NCBI GenBank assembly: GCA_024276805.1 | Contig: JAJRWJ010000428.1 | Span: 1-5,964, forward strand | From: Gammaproteobacteria bacterium | Lineage (GTDB): Bacteria; Pseudomonadota; Gammaproteobacteria; Methylococcales; Methylomonadaceae | Length of the DNA: 5,964 bases | Reading direction: 5' to 3' | Part shown: piece after piece, positions 1 to 5,892 of the stretch | How the letters are laid out: the number at the start of each line of letters is the position of its first letter | Numbering within the stretch: the first letter of the stretch is position 1 | Position numbers and translations under genes: made by a program | Notes under the pieces: generated by a model | Told to the model about the DNA's origin: nothing | The model's input: the letters and a program-made list of their open reading frames with translations, nothing else | Database searches by the model: none

Positions 1-36
1 ACAATTGCCCATCGTTTAGCATCGCCACCACCCAGC

Positions 37-42
37 AAGGAG
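37..42 (+). promoter_or_regulatory. ribosome binding site of the AsmA-family gene
   Basis: AAGGAG lies six bases before the ATG at 49. It is the strongest Shine-Dalgarno sequence in the window and fixes the start, although the frame stays open upstream to the window edge. I see no promoter in the 48 bases before the gene, so it may be transcribed from further upstream. Confidence 0.8.
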
Positions 43-48
43 ACATTT

Positions 49-2235
49 ATGGCCAAGCTGTTAAAAATCATTTTCGCTGTACTTTCGGCGCTGATTTTAC
101 TCATTGTCATTGCCGCCGTGCTCTTGCCAATGATCATCGACCCCAACGATTTCAAACCTGAAATCACCGCAGTAGTCAAAAAATACAGTGGCCGTACCCT
201 GAGCATCGATGGCGACCTGGAATTGTCGGTATTTCCCTGGCTGGGCATCGCCACCGGTAAAATGAGCCTGAGCAACGCACCCGGCTTTCCTGGTCAACCT
301 TTCGCGGTTATCGAAGAAAGCAATATCAAAGTCAAACTGCTGCCGTTGTTCTCCAGAGAAATCGTCGTCAGCCGCGTGGTATTGAAAGGCCTGGCCCTGA
401 ATCTGGCAAGGAATCGTCAGGGCATCAGCAACTGGGATGATTTCAGCAACCGGGGAAAGCGCCCGGAATCGCCGGCCACACAACCAGATACGGCGGAGCC
501 TGGTGATGCTACAGGCGCACAGCGGCAAACGACAATTTCATCACTGCGGGTGGCGGGCATCAGCATCGAGGATGGCGCGATTGCCTGGGACGACCAGCAG
601 TCGGACCGCCATATACGAATATCACAGCTGCAGCTGCAAACCGACAGCCTGGCGCCAGACAAGCCCATCGCCATCGACCTGGCGTTCAACATGCTCGGCG
701 GGCAGCCTGAAACATCCGAAACGATTGCCCTGAGCACCGATTTGACTGTCACTGAACAGCTGGACAAATTCACCCTGCAATCCTTGCATCTGAAGTCGAT
801 TACCGAGGGCGAAACAATCCCTGGAGGTAAATTGACGGCACAGCTGGATGCCAATATCATGATCGATACGGCTGCGGAGAAGCTGCTCATTTCCGACCTG
901 GTATTGAACAGCGGCGCACTGACCTTAAAAACGAATATCAGCGGCGAGAAAATTCTGACCGCCGCCAGCTTTCAGGGGCCGGTACAGATCGATGCTTTCA
1001 ATCCCCGCCAGTTACTGCGCCAGCTGCACATCGAGCAGCCACGGATGAAGGATGACAAGGCCCTGACGCACCTGGCGATGCGTTTTGACTTGCAGGCCAC
1101 GGCAGATTCGGCAAATTTGCAAAACCAGAAAATCACTCTCGATGACAGCAATATCGCTGGCAGCATGCAGATCAAAAATTTTGCACAACCCGGTATTCAT
1201 TTCAATTATCATATCGACGCCATTGACCTCGACCGCTATCTGCCTGAACCCGTCAACGAAGCCACGGATGGCGATAAAAAGCAACCCCCACACACGACCA
1301 GTAATGCACGGCAGAGCGCTGCGCCTTCCAGCGAGCAAAAAACCCGGAAGCCATCCAGACAAAAGAGCGACGCATTGTTGCCACTGGAAACATTGCGCAA
1401 ACTCGATGCCACAGGACGAATCACCATCGGCACACTGAAAGTACAGGGGCTGAACATGCGCGATGTCACCCTGCAGTTGAGCGCCAAAGACGGACGCATT
1501 TCCAGCCAGCACGCCTGTAAACACTTTTATCGGGGCAGCTATGCCGGCAGCTTGAAAATCAATGCCCAAGGCGACCGGCCGCGCCTTTCCCTGCAGGAAA
1601 AAATCACCGCCATACAAATCGAACCACTGCTCCAGGATCTTGGCGGCAAATTCCAGATGACCGGCACGGTCAATGCGGCCGCGGCCTTGCACAGCAGCGG
1701 CAACAATATCACCAGCCTGAAAGCGGCGCTGCGGGGAAAACTGAATTTTATTGCCAAGGACGGTGTGGTAAAAGGCATCAGTGCGCAAAAAATTATCGAC
1801 AGAGGCGAGGCGCTGATCAAAGGAAAGCCTCTGCCGGCACACGACAAAAATGATCAGACCCCCTATTCGGAAATCAGTGGCAGCGCAAAAATAATCAACG
1901 GCGTGATCGACAATGATGATTTTTTTGTCAAATCCTCTTCCCTGCGGGTCAATGGCAAGGGCACTGCCGATCTGAAAACCAGCAAAATCGACTATCAGGC
2001 CACGGCAAAGCTGCTCAAACGCGAGGCCACGGCAACAACACCGGAAAAAATCAAGGGTCTCCCGGTCATAGTCGATATCACCGGAACATTCGACAAACCT
2101 GTTTATACACTGGATGTAAAATCCATGCTGACGGAAAAAAACAAGGCCAAAATAGAAAAACAGATCGACAAGCTGGATAAAAAATATGGTGTTGGCGGTC
2201 TTTTGAAAGGCCTGCTGAACAAGCTCGAAAAATGA
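49..2235 (+). CDS. AsmA family envelope protein
   Basis: The 728-residue protein has an N-terminal membrane segment (about residues 5-30, very Leu/Ile/Val/Ala-rich) and then a long beta-rich periplasmic part. The opening after the membrane anchor (DPNDFKPEI, then LSIDGDLELSVFPWLGI near 51-67) is the typical AsmA N-terminal signature. The C-terminal third (about 545-690), with LNFIAKDGVVKGI near 565-577 and an ending strand block, is the AsmA-like C-terminal domain. Two polar, Pro/Ser/Thr/Lys-rich linkers break the fold (about 134-162 and 401-443). The tail (about 697-728) is Lys-rich and probably helical. AsmA-type proteins are relatives of VPS13-like bridge proteins, linked to outer-membrane assembly and phospholipid transport; the exact role here is inferred only from the family. 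The start is supported by AAGGAG at 37-42, six bases before ATG. It is longer than E. coli AsmA (617 residues). It lies 38 bases upstream of mutY, probably on the same transcript. Confidence 0.9.
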   Translation: MAKLLKIIFAVLSALILLIVIAAVLLPMIIDPNDFKPEITAVVKKYSGRTLSIDGDLELSVFPWLGIATGKMSLSNAPGFPGQPFAVIEESNIKVKLLPLFSREIVVSRVVLKGLALNLARNRQGISNWDDFSNRGKRPESPATQPDTAEPGDATGAQRQTTISSLRVAGISIEDGAIAWDDQQSDRHIRISQLQLQTDSLAPDKPIAIDLAFNMLGGQPETSETIALSTDLTVTEQLDKFTLQSLHLKSITEGETIPGGKLTAQLDANIMIDTAAEKLLISDLVLNSGALTLKTNISGEKILTAASFQGPVQIDAFNPRQLLRQLHIEQPRMKDDKALTHLAMRFDLQATADSANLQNQKITLDDSNIAGSMQIKNFAQPGIHFNYHIDAIDLDRYLPEPVNEATDGDKKQPPHTTSNARQSAAPSSEQKTRKPSRQKSDALLPLETLRKLDATGRITIGTLKVQGLNMRDVTLQLSAKDGRISSQHACKHFYRGSYAGSLKINAQGDRPRLSLQEKITAIQIEPLLQDLGGKFQMTGTVNAAAALHSSGNNITSLKAALRGKLNFIAKDGVVKGISAQKIIDRGEALIKGKPLPAHDKNDQTPYSEISGSAKIINGVIDNDDFFVKSSSLRVNGKGTADLKTSKIDYQATAKLLKREATATTPEKIKGLPVIVDITGTFDKPVYTLDVKSMLTEKNKAKIEKQIDKLDKKYGVGGLLKGLLNKLEK

Positions 2236-2273
2236 CCCAGCGAGTGGTATACAGTCACACCATTGCGCCCTGA

Positions 2274-3335
2274 ATGAACAACCAGTCTTTCGCCGACAGA
2301 GTATTGACCTGGTTCGACCGGCACGGCCGCAAAGACCTGCCCTGGCAACAGTCACCCGAACCCTATTCAGTATGGATATCGGAAATCATGCTGCAGCAAA
2401 CCCAGGTCGCGGCGGTCATTCCCTATTATCAGCGGTTCATGGCCCGGTTTCCGGATATCCAGACATTGGCCGGCGCATCCCTCGACGCAGTACTCGCGAC
2501 ATGGTCCGGACTCGGCTATTATGCCCGGGCCAGAAACCTGCATCGCGCGGCGCAAATCATTGTCCGGCAGGATGGCTTTCCAGATACCCTGGAGGCGCTG
2601 ATCAAGCTGCCGGGGATTGGCAGATCCACCGCCGGCGCCATTTTAAGCATCGCCTTCAACGACAGCCATGCCATCCTGGACGGCAATGTCAAACGGGTCT
2701 TGAGCCGCTTTTATGCAGTGCCTGGCTGGCCCGGTAAAAACCGTGTTGCCAGGGAATTATGGCGCCTCAGCGCAGACTGCACGCCAAACAGCCGCGCCGC
2801 CGATTACACCCAGGCGATCATGGACCTGGGAGCCACGGTTTGCCTGCGCAGTAAGCCACTCTGCCAGCGCTGCCCGCTCCATGATCAATGCCGGGCAAGG
2901 CAGGAGCAGCGCATCGACGAATTGCCTGGCCGCAAACCCGGCAAGGCAATGCCCAGCAAACGCTGCGTCTTTCTGTTGCTGAGGGATGTTCCCGGGAAAC
3001 GGATTTTACTGGAAAAGCGCCCAGCCACCGGCATCTGGGGAGGACTGTGGAGCTTTCCTGAACACGGCAATATCGACGCCGCTCTGTCATGGTGCCTGGC
3101 AAGTGATTACCCGGTGCTGGAGCAGCGAACCCTGGCGCCTCGCAGGCACACGTTTTCCCATTATCATCTCGACTATACGGCGCTTGTCGTCGATACCGAA
3201 AACCCCAGAGATTTTGTCATGGAAAGCAATCGGGCAGTCTGGTATAAAGTCGATAATGTCGATACGCTAGGCGTTCCTGTGCCGGTCAGACAAATATTAC
3301 AGACACTTTCATACAACGAGGATGACAATGACTAG
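2274..3335 (+). CDS. mutY: A/G-specific adenine DNA glycosylase MutY
   Basis: MutY removes adenine mispaired with 8-oxoguanine, preventing G:C to T:A transversions (base excision repair, cytoplasm). At 353 residues it matches E. coli MutY (350) end to end. Visible landmarks: catalytic Glu37 in SEIMLQQTQ; helix-hairpin-helix LPGIGRSTAGA at 112-122; catalytic Asp136 and Lys140 in ILDGNVKR; the [4Fe-4S] ligands Cys190, Cys197, Cys200 and Cys206 with the MutY spacing C-x6-C-x2-C-x5-C; and a C-terminal NUDIX-like domain (about 230-345) with the Phe-Ser-His loop at 294-296 that reads 8-oxoG. All key residues are present, so the enzyme should be active. No clear Shine-Dalgarno precedes the ATG at 2274, but the N-terminus aligns with E. 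coli without extension, so I keep this start. It may depend on translation from the upstream asmA-like gene. The 3' end overlaps yggX. Confidence 0.98.
   Translation: MNNQSFADRVLTWFDRHGRKDLPWQQSPEPYSVWISEIMLQQTQVAAVIPYYQRFMARFPDIQTLAGASLDAVLATWSGLGYYARARNLHRAAQIIVRQDGFPDTLEALIKLPGIGRSTAGAILSIAFNDSHAILDGNVKRVLSRFYAVPGWPGKNRVARELWRLSADCTPNSRAADYTQAIMDLGATVCLRSKPLCQRCPLHDQCRARQEQRIDELPGRKPGKAMPSKRCVFLLLRDVPGKRILLEKRPATGIWGGLWSFPEHGNIDAALSWCLASDYPVLEQRTLAPRRHTFSHYHLDYTALVVDTENPRDFVMESNRAVWYKVDNVDTLGVPVPVRQILQTLSYNEDDND
3318..3321 (+). promoter_or_regulatory. ribosome binding site deciding the yggX start
   Basis: GAGG within the end of mutY. It directly abuts the ATG at 3322 but lies six bases before the ATG at 3328, so it favours the second ATG and removes two residues (Met-Thr) from the longest reading. 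Confidence 0.65.
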
Positions 3336-3600
3336 AATGGTTCTATGCAGCAAACTGGGAATACAGGCCGAGGGCCTCGACGAACCACCATTTCCCGGCG
3401 CCAAAGGCGAAGAAATTTATCTGCGCGTCTCCAGGCAGGCCTGGCAGGAGTGGTTGAACATGCAAACCATGCTGATCAACGAACACCGACTGGCGAGCTA
3501 TGATCCACAAGCCAGAAAATTTCTCGAGGAAGAAAGAGACAAGTTCTTGTTTACCGGGGGCTCGGAAATGCCCGAGGGATATGTGCCGCCCAGGGAATGA
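3328..3600 (+). CDS. yggX: Fe(2+)-trafficking / oxidative damage protection protein YggX
   Basis: This 90-residue cytoplasmic protein belongs to the YggX family, which helps protect or repair Fe-S clusters against oxidation and limits iron-driven DNA damage. Recognisable blocks, counted from the start chosen here: Cys7 near the N-terminus (MVLCSKLG, the conserved family cysteine), the PPFPG turn, the QTMLINEHRL helix, KFLEEERDKFLF, and the EGYVPP ending. E. coli YggX (91 residues) has the same order. The start is ATG 3328 rather than the in-frame ATG 3322: GAGG (3318-3321) touches 3322 but sits six bases before 3328, and the family N-terminus begins M-(S/T)-R. The gene starts inside the last codons of mutY (8-base overlap, ATGACTAG), a typical layout for translational coupling. 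mutY-yggX is also an operon in E. coli. Downstream it faces rho across 49 bases. Confidence 0.96.
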   Translation: MTRMVLCSKLGIQAEGLDEPPFPGAKGEEIYLRVSRQAWQEWLNMQTMLINEHRLASYDPQARKFLEEERDKFLFTGGSEMPEGYVPPRE

Positions 3601-3608
3601 CGGGCGCC

Positions 3609-3635
3609 TTTTCCGTATTCAAATAACGGGAATTT
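3609..3635. terminator. weak bidirectional terminator candidate between yggX and rho
   Basis: The 49-base convergent gap contains TTCCGT (3611-3616) facing ACGG-g-AA (3626-3632), a six-pair stem with one bulged G. TTT follows on the + strand and AAAA/TTTT flanks the other side. The stem is short and the U-runs are poor, so termination here may depend on Rho or lie beyond the gap. Nothing else is visible between the two stop codons. Confidence 0.2.
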
Positions 3636-3649
3636 AGTTCAGGCCGGGG

Positions 3650-4906
3650 TCAGCGCCTCATGGATTCAAAGAATTCGGCGTTGGTCTTGGTATTCTTGAG
3701 TTTACCCAGCAAAAATTCCGCAGCGGCTATATCATCCATGGGCTGCAGGATTTTACGCAGTATCCAGTTTTTCTGCAGTTCCTCCGGACCGATCAGGTAG
3801 TCCTCGCGGCGTGTGCCGGAACGATTGATATTGATCGCGGGATAGATCCGCTTTTCAGCGATTTTCCGGTCCAGATGCAACTCCATGTTGCCGGTGCCCT
3901 TGAATTCCTCATAGATCACCTCATCCATCCGCGACCCGGTATCGACCAGGGCAGTGGCGATAATCGTCAGGCTGCCGCCTTCCTCGATATTGCGCGCGGC
4001 GCCAAAAAACCGTTTGGGCCGCTCCAGGGCATTGGCATCGACCCCGCCGGACAATATTTTCCCGGAAGAGGGGGCGACAGTGTTGTAGGCCCTGGCCAGG
4101 CGGGTCAGGGAATCCAGCAAAATCACCACATCATGTTTATGCTCCACCAGCCGCTTGGCCTTTTCAATGACCATTTCCGCAACCTGCACATGCCGGGTCG
4201 CCGGTTCATCGAATGTGCTGGAAACCACTTCCCCCCGAACGCTGCGCTGCATTTCCGTGACTTCTTCAGGACGTTCGTCGATCAACAGCACGATTAAAAA
4301 ACATTCCGGATTTTTTTCCGCGATGGCGTGTGCGATATTCTGCAGGATCATCGTTTTGCCCGCCTTCGGCGGCGACACGATCAAGCCTCTCTGTCCCTTG
4401 CCTATGGGTGAAACCAGATCGATCACCCGGGCAGTCAAATCTTCACTGGTGCCATTGCCCCGCTCCAGACAGAAGCGCTGCATCGGAAACAGCGGCGTCA
4501 GATTGGAAAAAAGGATTTTATGTTTGGCGTTTTCTGGAGCCTCGAAATTGATCTGCTCCACCTTGAGCATGGCAAAATAGCGCTCATTGTCTTTCGGGGG
4601 ACGAATTTTGCCACTGATGGTATCTCCCGTTCTGAGATTGAAGCGCCGGATCTGACTGGGAGAGACATAGATATCGTCCGGGCCGGCAAGATAGGAACTG
4701 CCCGGCGTTCTTAAAAAACCAAAGCCATCCTGGAGAATTTCCAGAACACCGTCACCATAGATATCTTCACCGCTTTTTGCTTTTTTCTTCAGGATGGCGA
4801 AAATCATTTCCTGCTTGCGCGTTCTGGCGACATTCTCCAATCCCAGGGATTCGGCTATGTCAATAATTTCGGCGACAGATTTTAGTTTTAATTCAGTGAG
4901 ATTCAT
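3650..4906 (-). CDS. rho: transcription termination factor Rho
   Basis: Rho is a hexameric RNA-dependent ATPase that loads on C-rich nascent RNA and releases RNA polymerase. The 418 residues align with E. coli Rho (419) almost without gaps. In order: N-terminal helical domain (1-45); cold-shock-like primary RNA site with DGFGFLR (60-66, Phe62 and Phe64); Walker A SPPKAGKT (178-185); catalytic Glu211 in IDERPEE; Walker B VVILLDS ending at Asp265-Ser266; Q-loop with Lys283; arginine finger Arg366. Residues contacting bicyclomycin in E. coli (Glu211, Arg212, Asp265, Ser266, Lys336, Gly337) are all kept, so sensitivity to that drug is inferred. The start MNLTEL matches the family, but no clear Shine-Dalgarno precedes it. 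A sigma70-type promoter lies about 155 bases upstream, giving a long leader, as in E. coli where rho is autoregulated. It is downstream of trxA in the same direction and converges with yggX. Confidence 0.99.
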   Translation of the reverse strand: MNLTELKLKSVAEIIDIAESLGLENVARTRKQEMIFAILKKKAKSGEDIYGDGVLEILQDGFGFLRTPGSSYLAGPDDIYVSPSQIRRFNLRTGDTISGKIRPPKDNERYFAMLKVEQINFEAPENAKHKILFSNLTPLFPMQRFCLERGNGTSEDLTARVIDLVSPIGKGQRGLIVSPPKAGKTMILQNIAHAIAEKNPECFLIVLLIDERPEEVTEMQRSVRGEVVSSTFDEPATRHVQVAEMVIEKAKRLVEHKHDVVILLDSLTRLARAYNTVAPSSGKILSGGVDANALERPKRFFGAARNIEEGGSLTIIATALVDTGSRMDEVIYEEFKGTGNMELHLDRKIAEKRIYPAININRSGTRREDYLIGPEELQKNWILRKILQPMDDIAAAEFLLGKLKNTKTNAEFFESMRR

Positions 4907-4940
4907 AGATTGATAAATTTAGGAACAAAGCGGCGCTGGC

Positions 4941-4969
4941 AAAATAAGGCTAACAGGCTTATACCAGCC
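4941..4969 (-). promoter_or_regulatory. attenuator-like hairpin in the rho leader
   Basis: Read leftward, the leader RNA has GGCU (from 4966-4969), then two AGCC copies (from 4956-4959 and 4948-4951), then UUAUUUU (from 4947-4941). GGCU can pair with either AGCC copy. A second option pairs UAAG-C-CU with AG-C-CUUA immediately before the U-run. Stems are only 4-6 pairs, so this is a suggestion of alternative structure and not a confident terminator. Confidence 0.22.
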
Positions 4970-4979
4970 GATATATGGT

Positions 4980-5024
4980 TTAGTTCGAATGTAGGTAAGA
5001 CTTGGGAAGCGGATGTATAGACAT
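4980..5024 (-). CDS. possible rho leader peptide (14 residues)
   Basis: A short reading frame, MSIHPLPKSYLHSN followed by TAA, lies inside the predicted rho leader, 73 bases before the rho start codon. It begins about 30 bases after the predicted transcription start. E. coli also has a small reading frame (rhoL) in its rho leader, but this peptide shows no resemblance to it that I can recall. There is no good ribosome binding site (only a weak GGGACG-like stretch upstream). A frame of this length occurs easily by chance, so position is the only support. Confidence 0.2.
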   Translation of the reverse strand: MSIHPLPKSYLHSN

Positions 5025-5027
5025 GCC

Positions 5028-5051
5028 GGGCGCGTCCCGAACAGGGCGCCC
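5028..5051 (-). promoter_or_regulatory. GC-rich hairpin at the 5' end of the rho leader
   Basis: GGGCGC and GCGCCC (5028-5033 and 5046-5051) form a perfect six-pair G/C stem around a 12-base loop. It lies just behind the predicted rho transcription start near 5053. No U-run follows, so it is not a terminator. It could stabilise the 5' end of the rho mRNA or shape the leader. A CCC/GGG pairing within the arms is an alternative fold. Confidence 0.4.
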
Positions 5052-5059
5052 ATCTATTA

Positions 5060-5089
5060 AGTATAGCGCAATAAAGCCCATTACCTCAA
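5060..5089 (-). promoter_or_regulatory. sigma70-type promoter of rho
   Basis: Read leftward: TTGAGG (5084-5089), an 18-base spacer, then TATACT (5060-5065). Each box matches consensus at four or more positions, including the key bases. Transcription would begin near 5053 and give a leader of about 146 nt. This would let rho be expressed independently of trxA. Confidence 0.6.
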
Positions 5090-5382
5090 CATTTTTAAAC
5101 GACAGCGCATTGCCAGGGATGACTGCCGGCGGGATAGCCTTCACAATCTTCAGAAGCCCCGCTTTCGCCGCCATGAAACAGGAACAGGCCCAGGAACACC
5201 ATGCCCCGGCTGCCAACAGGCTCAGGGAGCCATTTTCCGCAATGTTTTGCCAGCCCCACAGTCAGTGGCAAGTCATTTACAGCAACCGCTTGAACCGACT
5301 GCGCTGATTGAAGGCGGTTTACAGATGGCAGCCTCCTTCATGTGGAGGATTATGAGCAGCACCGCTACGCTCCGTGTTGTGT
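5090..5382. other. trxA-rho spacer without a recognisable gene
   Basis: I recognise no protein or RNA family in this stretch on either strand. Longer open frames cross it (+ strand 5002-5307; - strand 4980-5216), but they overlap each other, run through the rho promoter, lack ribosome binding sites and give protein sequence with no recognisable fold. The + strand is visibly richer in C than G between about 5150 and 5305. Small inverted repeats are present: AACCGC/GCGGTT (5284-5289, 5314-5319) and CCTCC/GGAGG (5332-5336, 5344-5348). Confidence 0.6.
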
Positions 5383-5444
5383 AAAATCATCATCGATGGC
5401 TTGAAGCCATTGATACTGTCGGCACATCCCTGCGCCGGGACAGT
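5383..5444 (-). terminator. tandem hairpins behind trxA, likely terminator
   Basis: Eight bases after the trxA stop codon comes a first hairpin: arms 5439-5444 plus 5434-5436 against 5415-5423, nine pairs with a two-base bulge and a 10-base loop. A second inverted repeat follows at once at 5392-5414 (eleven pairs, one mismatch, centred on 5403, containing GGCTT/AAGCC). Five bases later the leftward RNA has UUUU (5383-5386). The U-run is short, so termination may be partial, and some trxA transcripts could continue into rho. Confidence 0.5.
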
Positions 5445-5452
5445 CACAATAT

Positions 5453-5779
5453 TCAGATATTGCTGTTGATGAAATCGACCAGCTGGGATTTGGTCAGCGC
5501 CCCCACCTTGGTCGCTTCGACCTCGCCGTCCTTGAACAGCATCAACGTCGGAATGCCACGTACGCCATAGTGTTGAGGGGTCTCGGGATTTTCATCGATA
5601 TTCAGCTTGGCAACGGTCAACTTGCCGGAAAATTCACTGGCAACTTCATCCAGTACCGGCGCGATCATTTTGCAAGGACCGCACCATTCAGCCCAGTAAT
5701 CAACGAGAACGGGCTTGTCGGCTTTGATAACCGTCTCATTGAATACGCCATCAGTTACATGAAGGACTACGTCACTCAT
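5453..5779 (-). CDS. trxA: thioredoxin 1 (TrxA)
   Basis: TrxA is the cytoplasmic dithiol reductant for ribonucleotide reductase, methionine sulfoxide reductase, PAPS reductase and many other targets. It is kept reduced by thioredoxin reductase. The 108 residues match the family length. The active site is WCGPC with Cys33 and Cys36, the buried Asp27 is in VDYWA, Lys58 pairs with it, and the cis-proline is Pro77 in GIPT. All are in the canonical order, so an active thioredoxin is expected. The longest open frame begins 20 residues earlier at a TTG (5839), but I reject that start: this TTG is the first part of the -35 box TTGACA, and the extra residues have no thioredoxin counterpart. GGAG sits six bases before the ATG chosen here. 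rhlB is divergent upstream and rho follows downstream, the same arrangement as in E. coli. Confidence 0.98.
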   Translation of the reverse strand: MSDVVLHVTDGVFNETVIKADKPVLVDYWAEWCGPCKMIAPVLDEVASEFSGKLTVAKLNIDENPETPQHYGVRGIPTLMLFKDGEVEATKVGALTKSQLVDFINSNI

Positions 5780-5785
5780 GCTCAT

Positions 5786-5789
5786 CTCC
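5786..5789 (-). promoter_or_regulatory. ribosome binding site deciding the trxA start
   Basis: GGAG read leftward, followed by six bases (ATGAGC) and the ATG at 5779. Two other in-frame ATGs at 5785 and 5791 lie within one base of the GGAG or overlap it, so they cannot use it. Confidence 0.75.
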
Positions 5790-5809
5790 ATAGTATTCCA
5801 AAAGGGCAG

Positions 5810-5839
5810 ACTATAGGAGGGATCGCCTGATTCTGTCAA
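5810..5839 (-). promoter_or_regulatory. strong sigma70 promoter of trxA
   Basis: Read leftward: TTGACA (5834-5839, exact consensus), an 18-base spacer, then TATAGT (5810-5815, five of six consensus bases). Transcription would start near 5803, giving a leader of about 24 nt that contains the GGAG. This is the best promoter match in the window, as expected for an abundant protein. Confidence 0.75.
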
Positions 5840-5851
5840 TAAAATTCAGAG

Positions 5852-5857
5852 TATTTT
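5852..5857 (+). promoter_or_regulatory. possible -10 box for rhlB
   Basis: TATTTT in the AT-rich stretch between the two divergent genes would place a transcription start near 5864, about 29 bases before the rhlB ATG. No convincing -35 box lies 16-18 bases upstream. A second weak box, TATCCT at 5881-5886, would put the RNA start right at the ATG. Confidence 0.2.
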
Positions 5858-5892
5858 AAGTTTGTCGAAGAAAAATGCGTTATCCTATTAAC

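Noticed and set aside
1..19. Possible 3' end of an upstream gene (frame ending Q-L-P-I-V then TAG at 17-19)
   Set aside because: Six codons are too few to identify a gene, and the other frames are also open to the edge. It cannot be supported.
1012..2355. A 447-residue open frame on the - strand
   Set aside because: It lies antisense to the asmA-like gene and the start of mutY, has no family resemblance, and is rich in Phe/Ile/Cys/Arg as expected of an antisense shadow frame.
4980..5216. A 78-residue - strand frame in the trxA-rho spacer
   Set aside because: It overlaps the sigma70-type rho promoter, has no Shine-Dalgarno, and shows no fold I recognise. Only its last 14 codons are kept as a separate leader-peptide candidate.
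5002..5307. A 101-residue + strand frame in the trxA-rho spacer
   Set aside because: No ribosome binding site, no recognisable family, and it runs through the rho promoter and leader on the other strand. It is more likely a chance open frame in C-rich sequence.
5284..5319. AACCGC/GCGGTT inverted repeat as a terminator or operator
   Set aside because: Six pairs around a 24-base loop, no U-run, and no gene ending nearby. It is listed only as part of the spacer description.
5332..5384. GGAGG followed by ATG and a ten-codon frame (MSSTATLRVV) on the + strand, with GGAGG sequestered by CCTCC
   Set aside because: It looks like a masked ribosome site, but the spacing to ATG is too short, no + strand promoter is visible, and the frame is tiny. 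Coincidence is the simpler reading.
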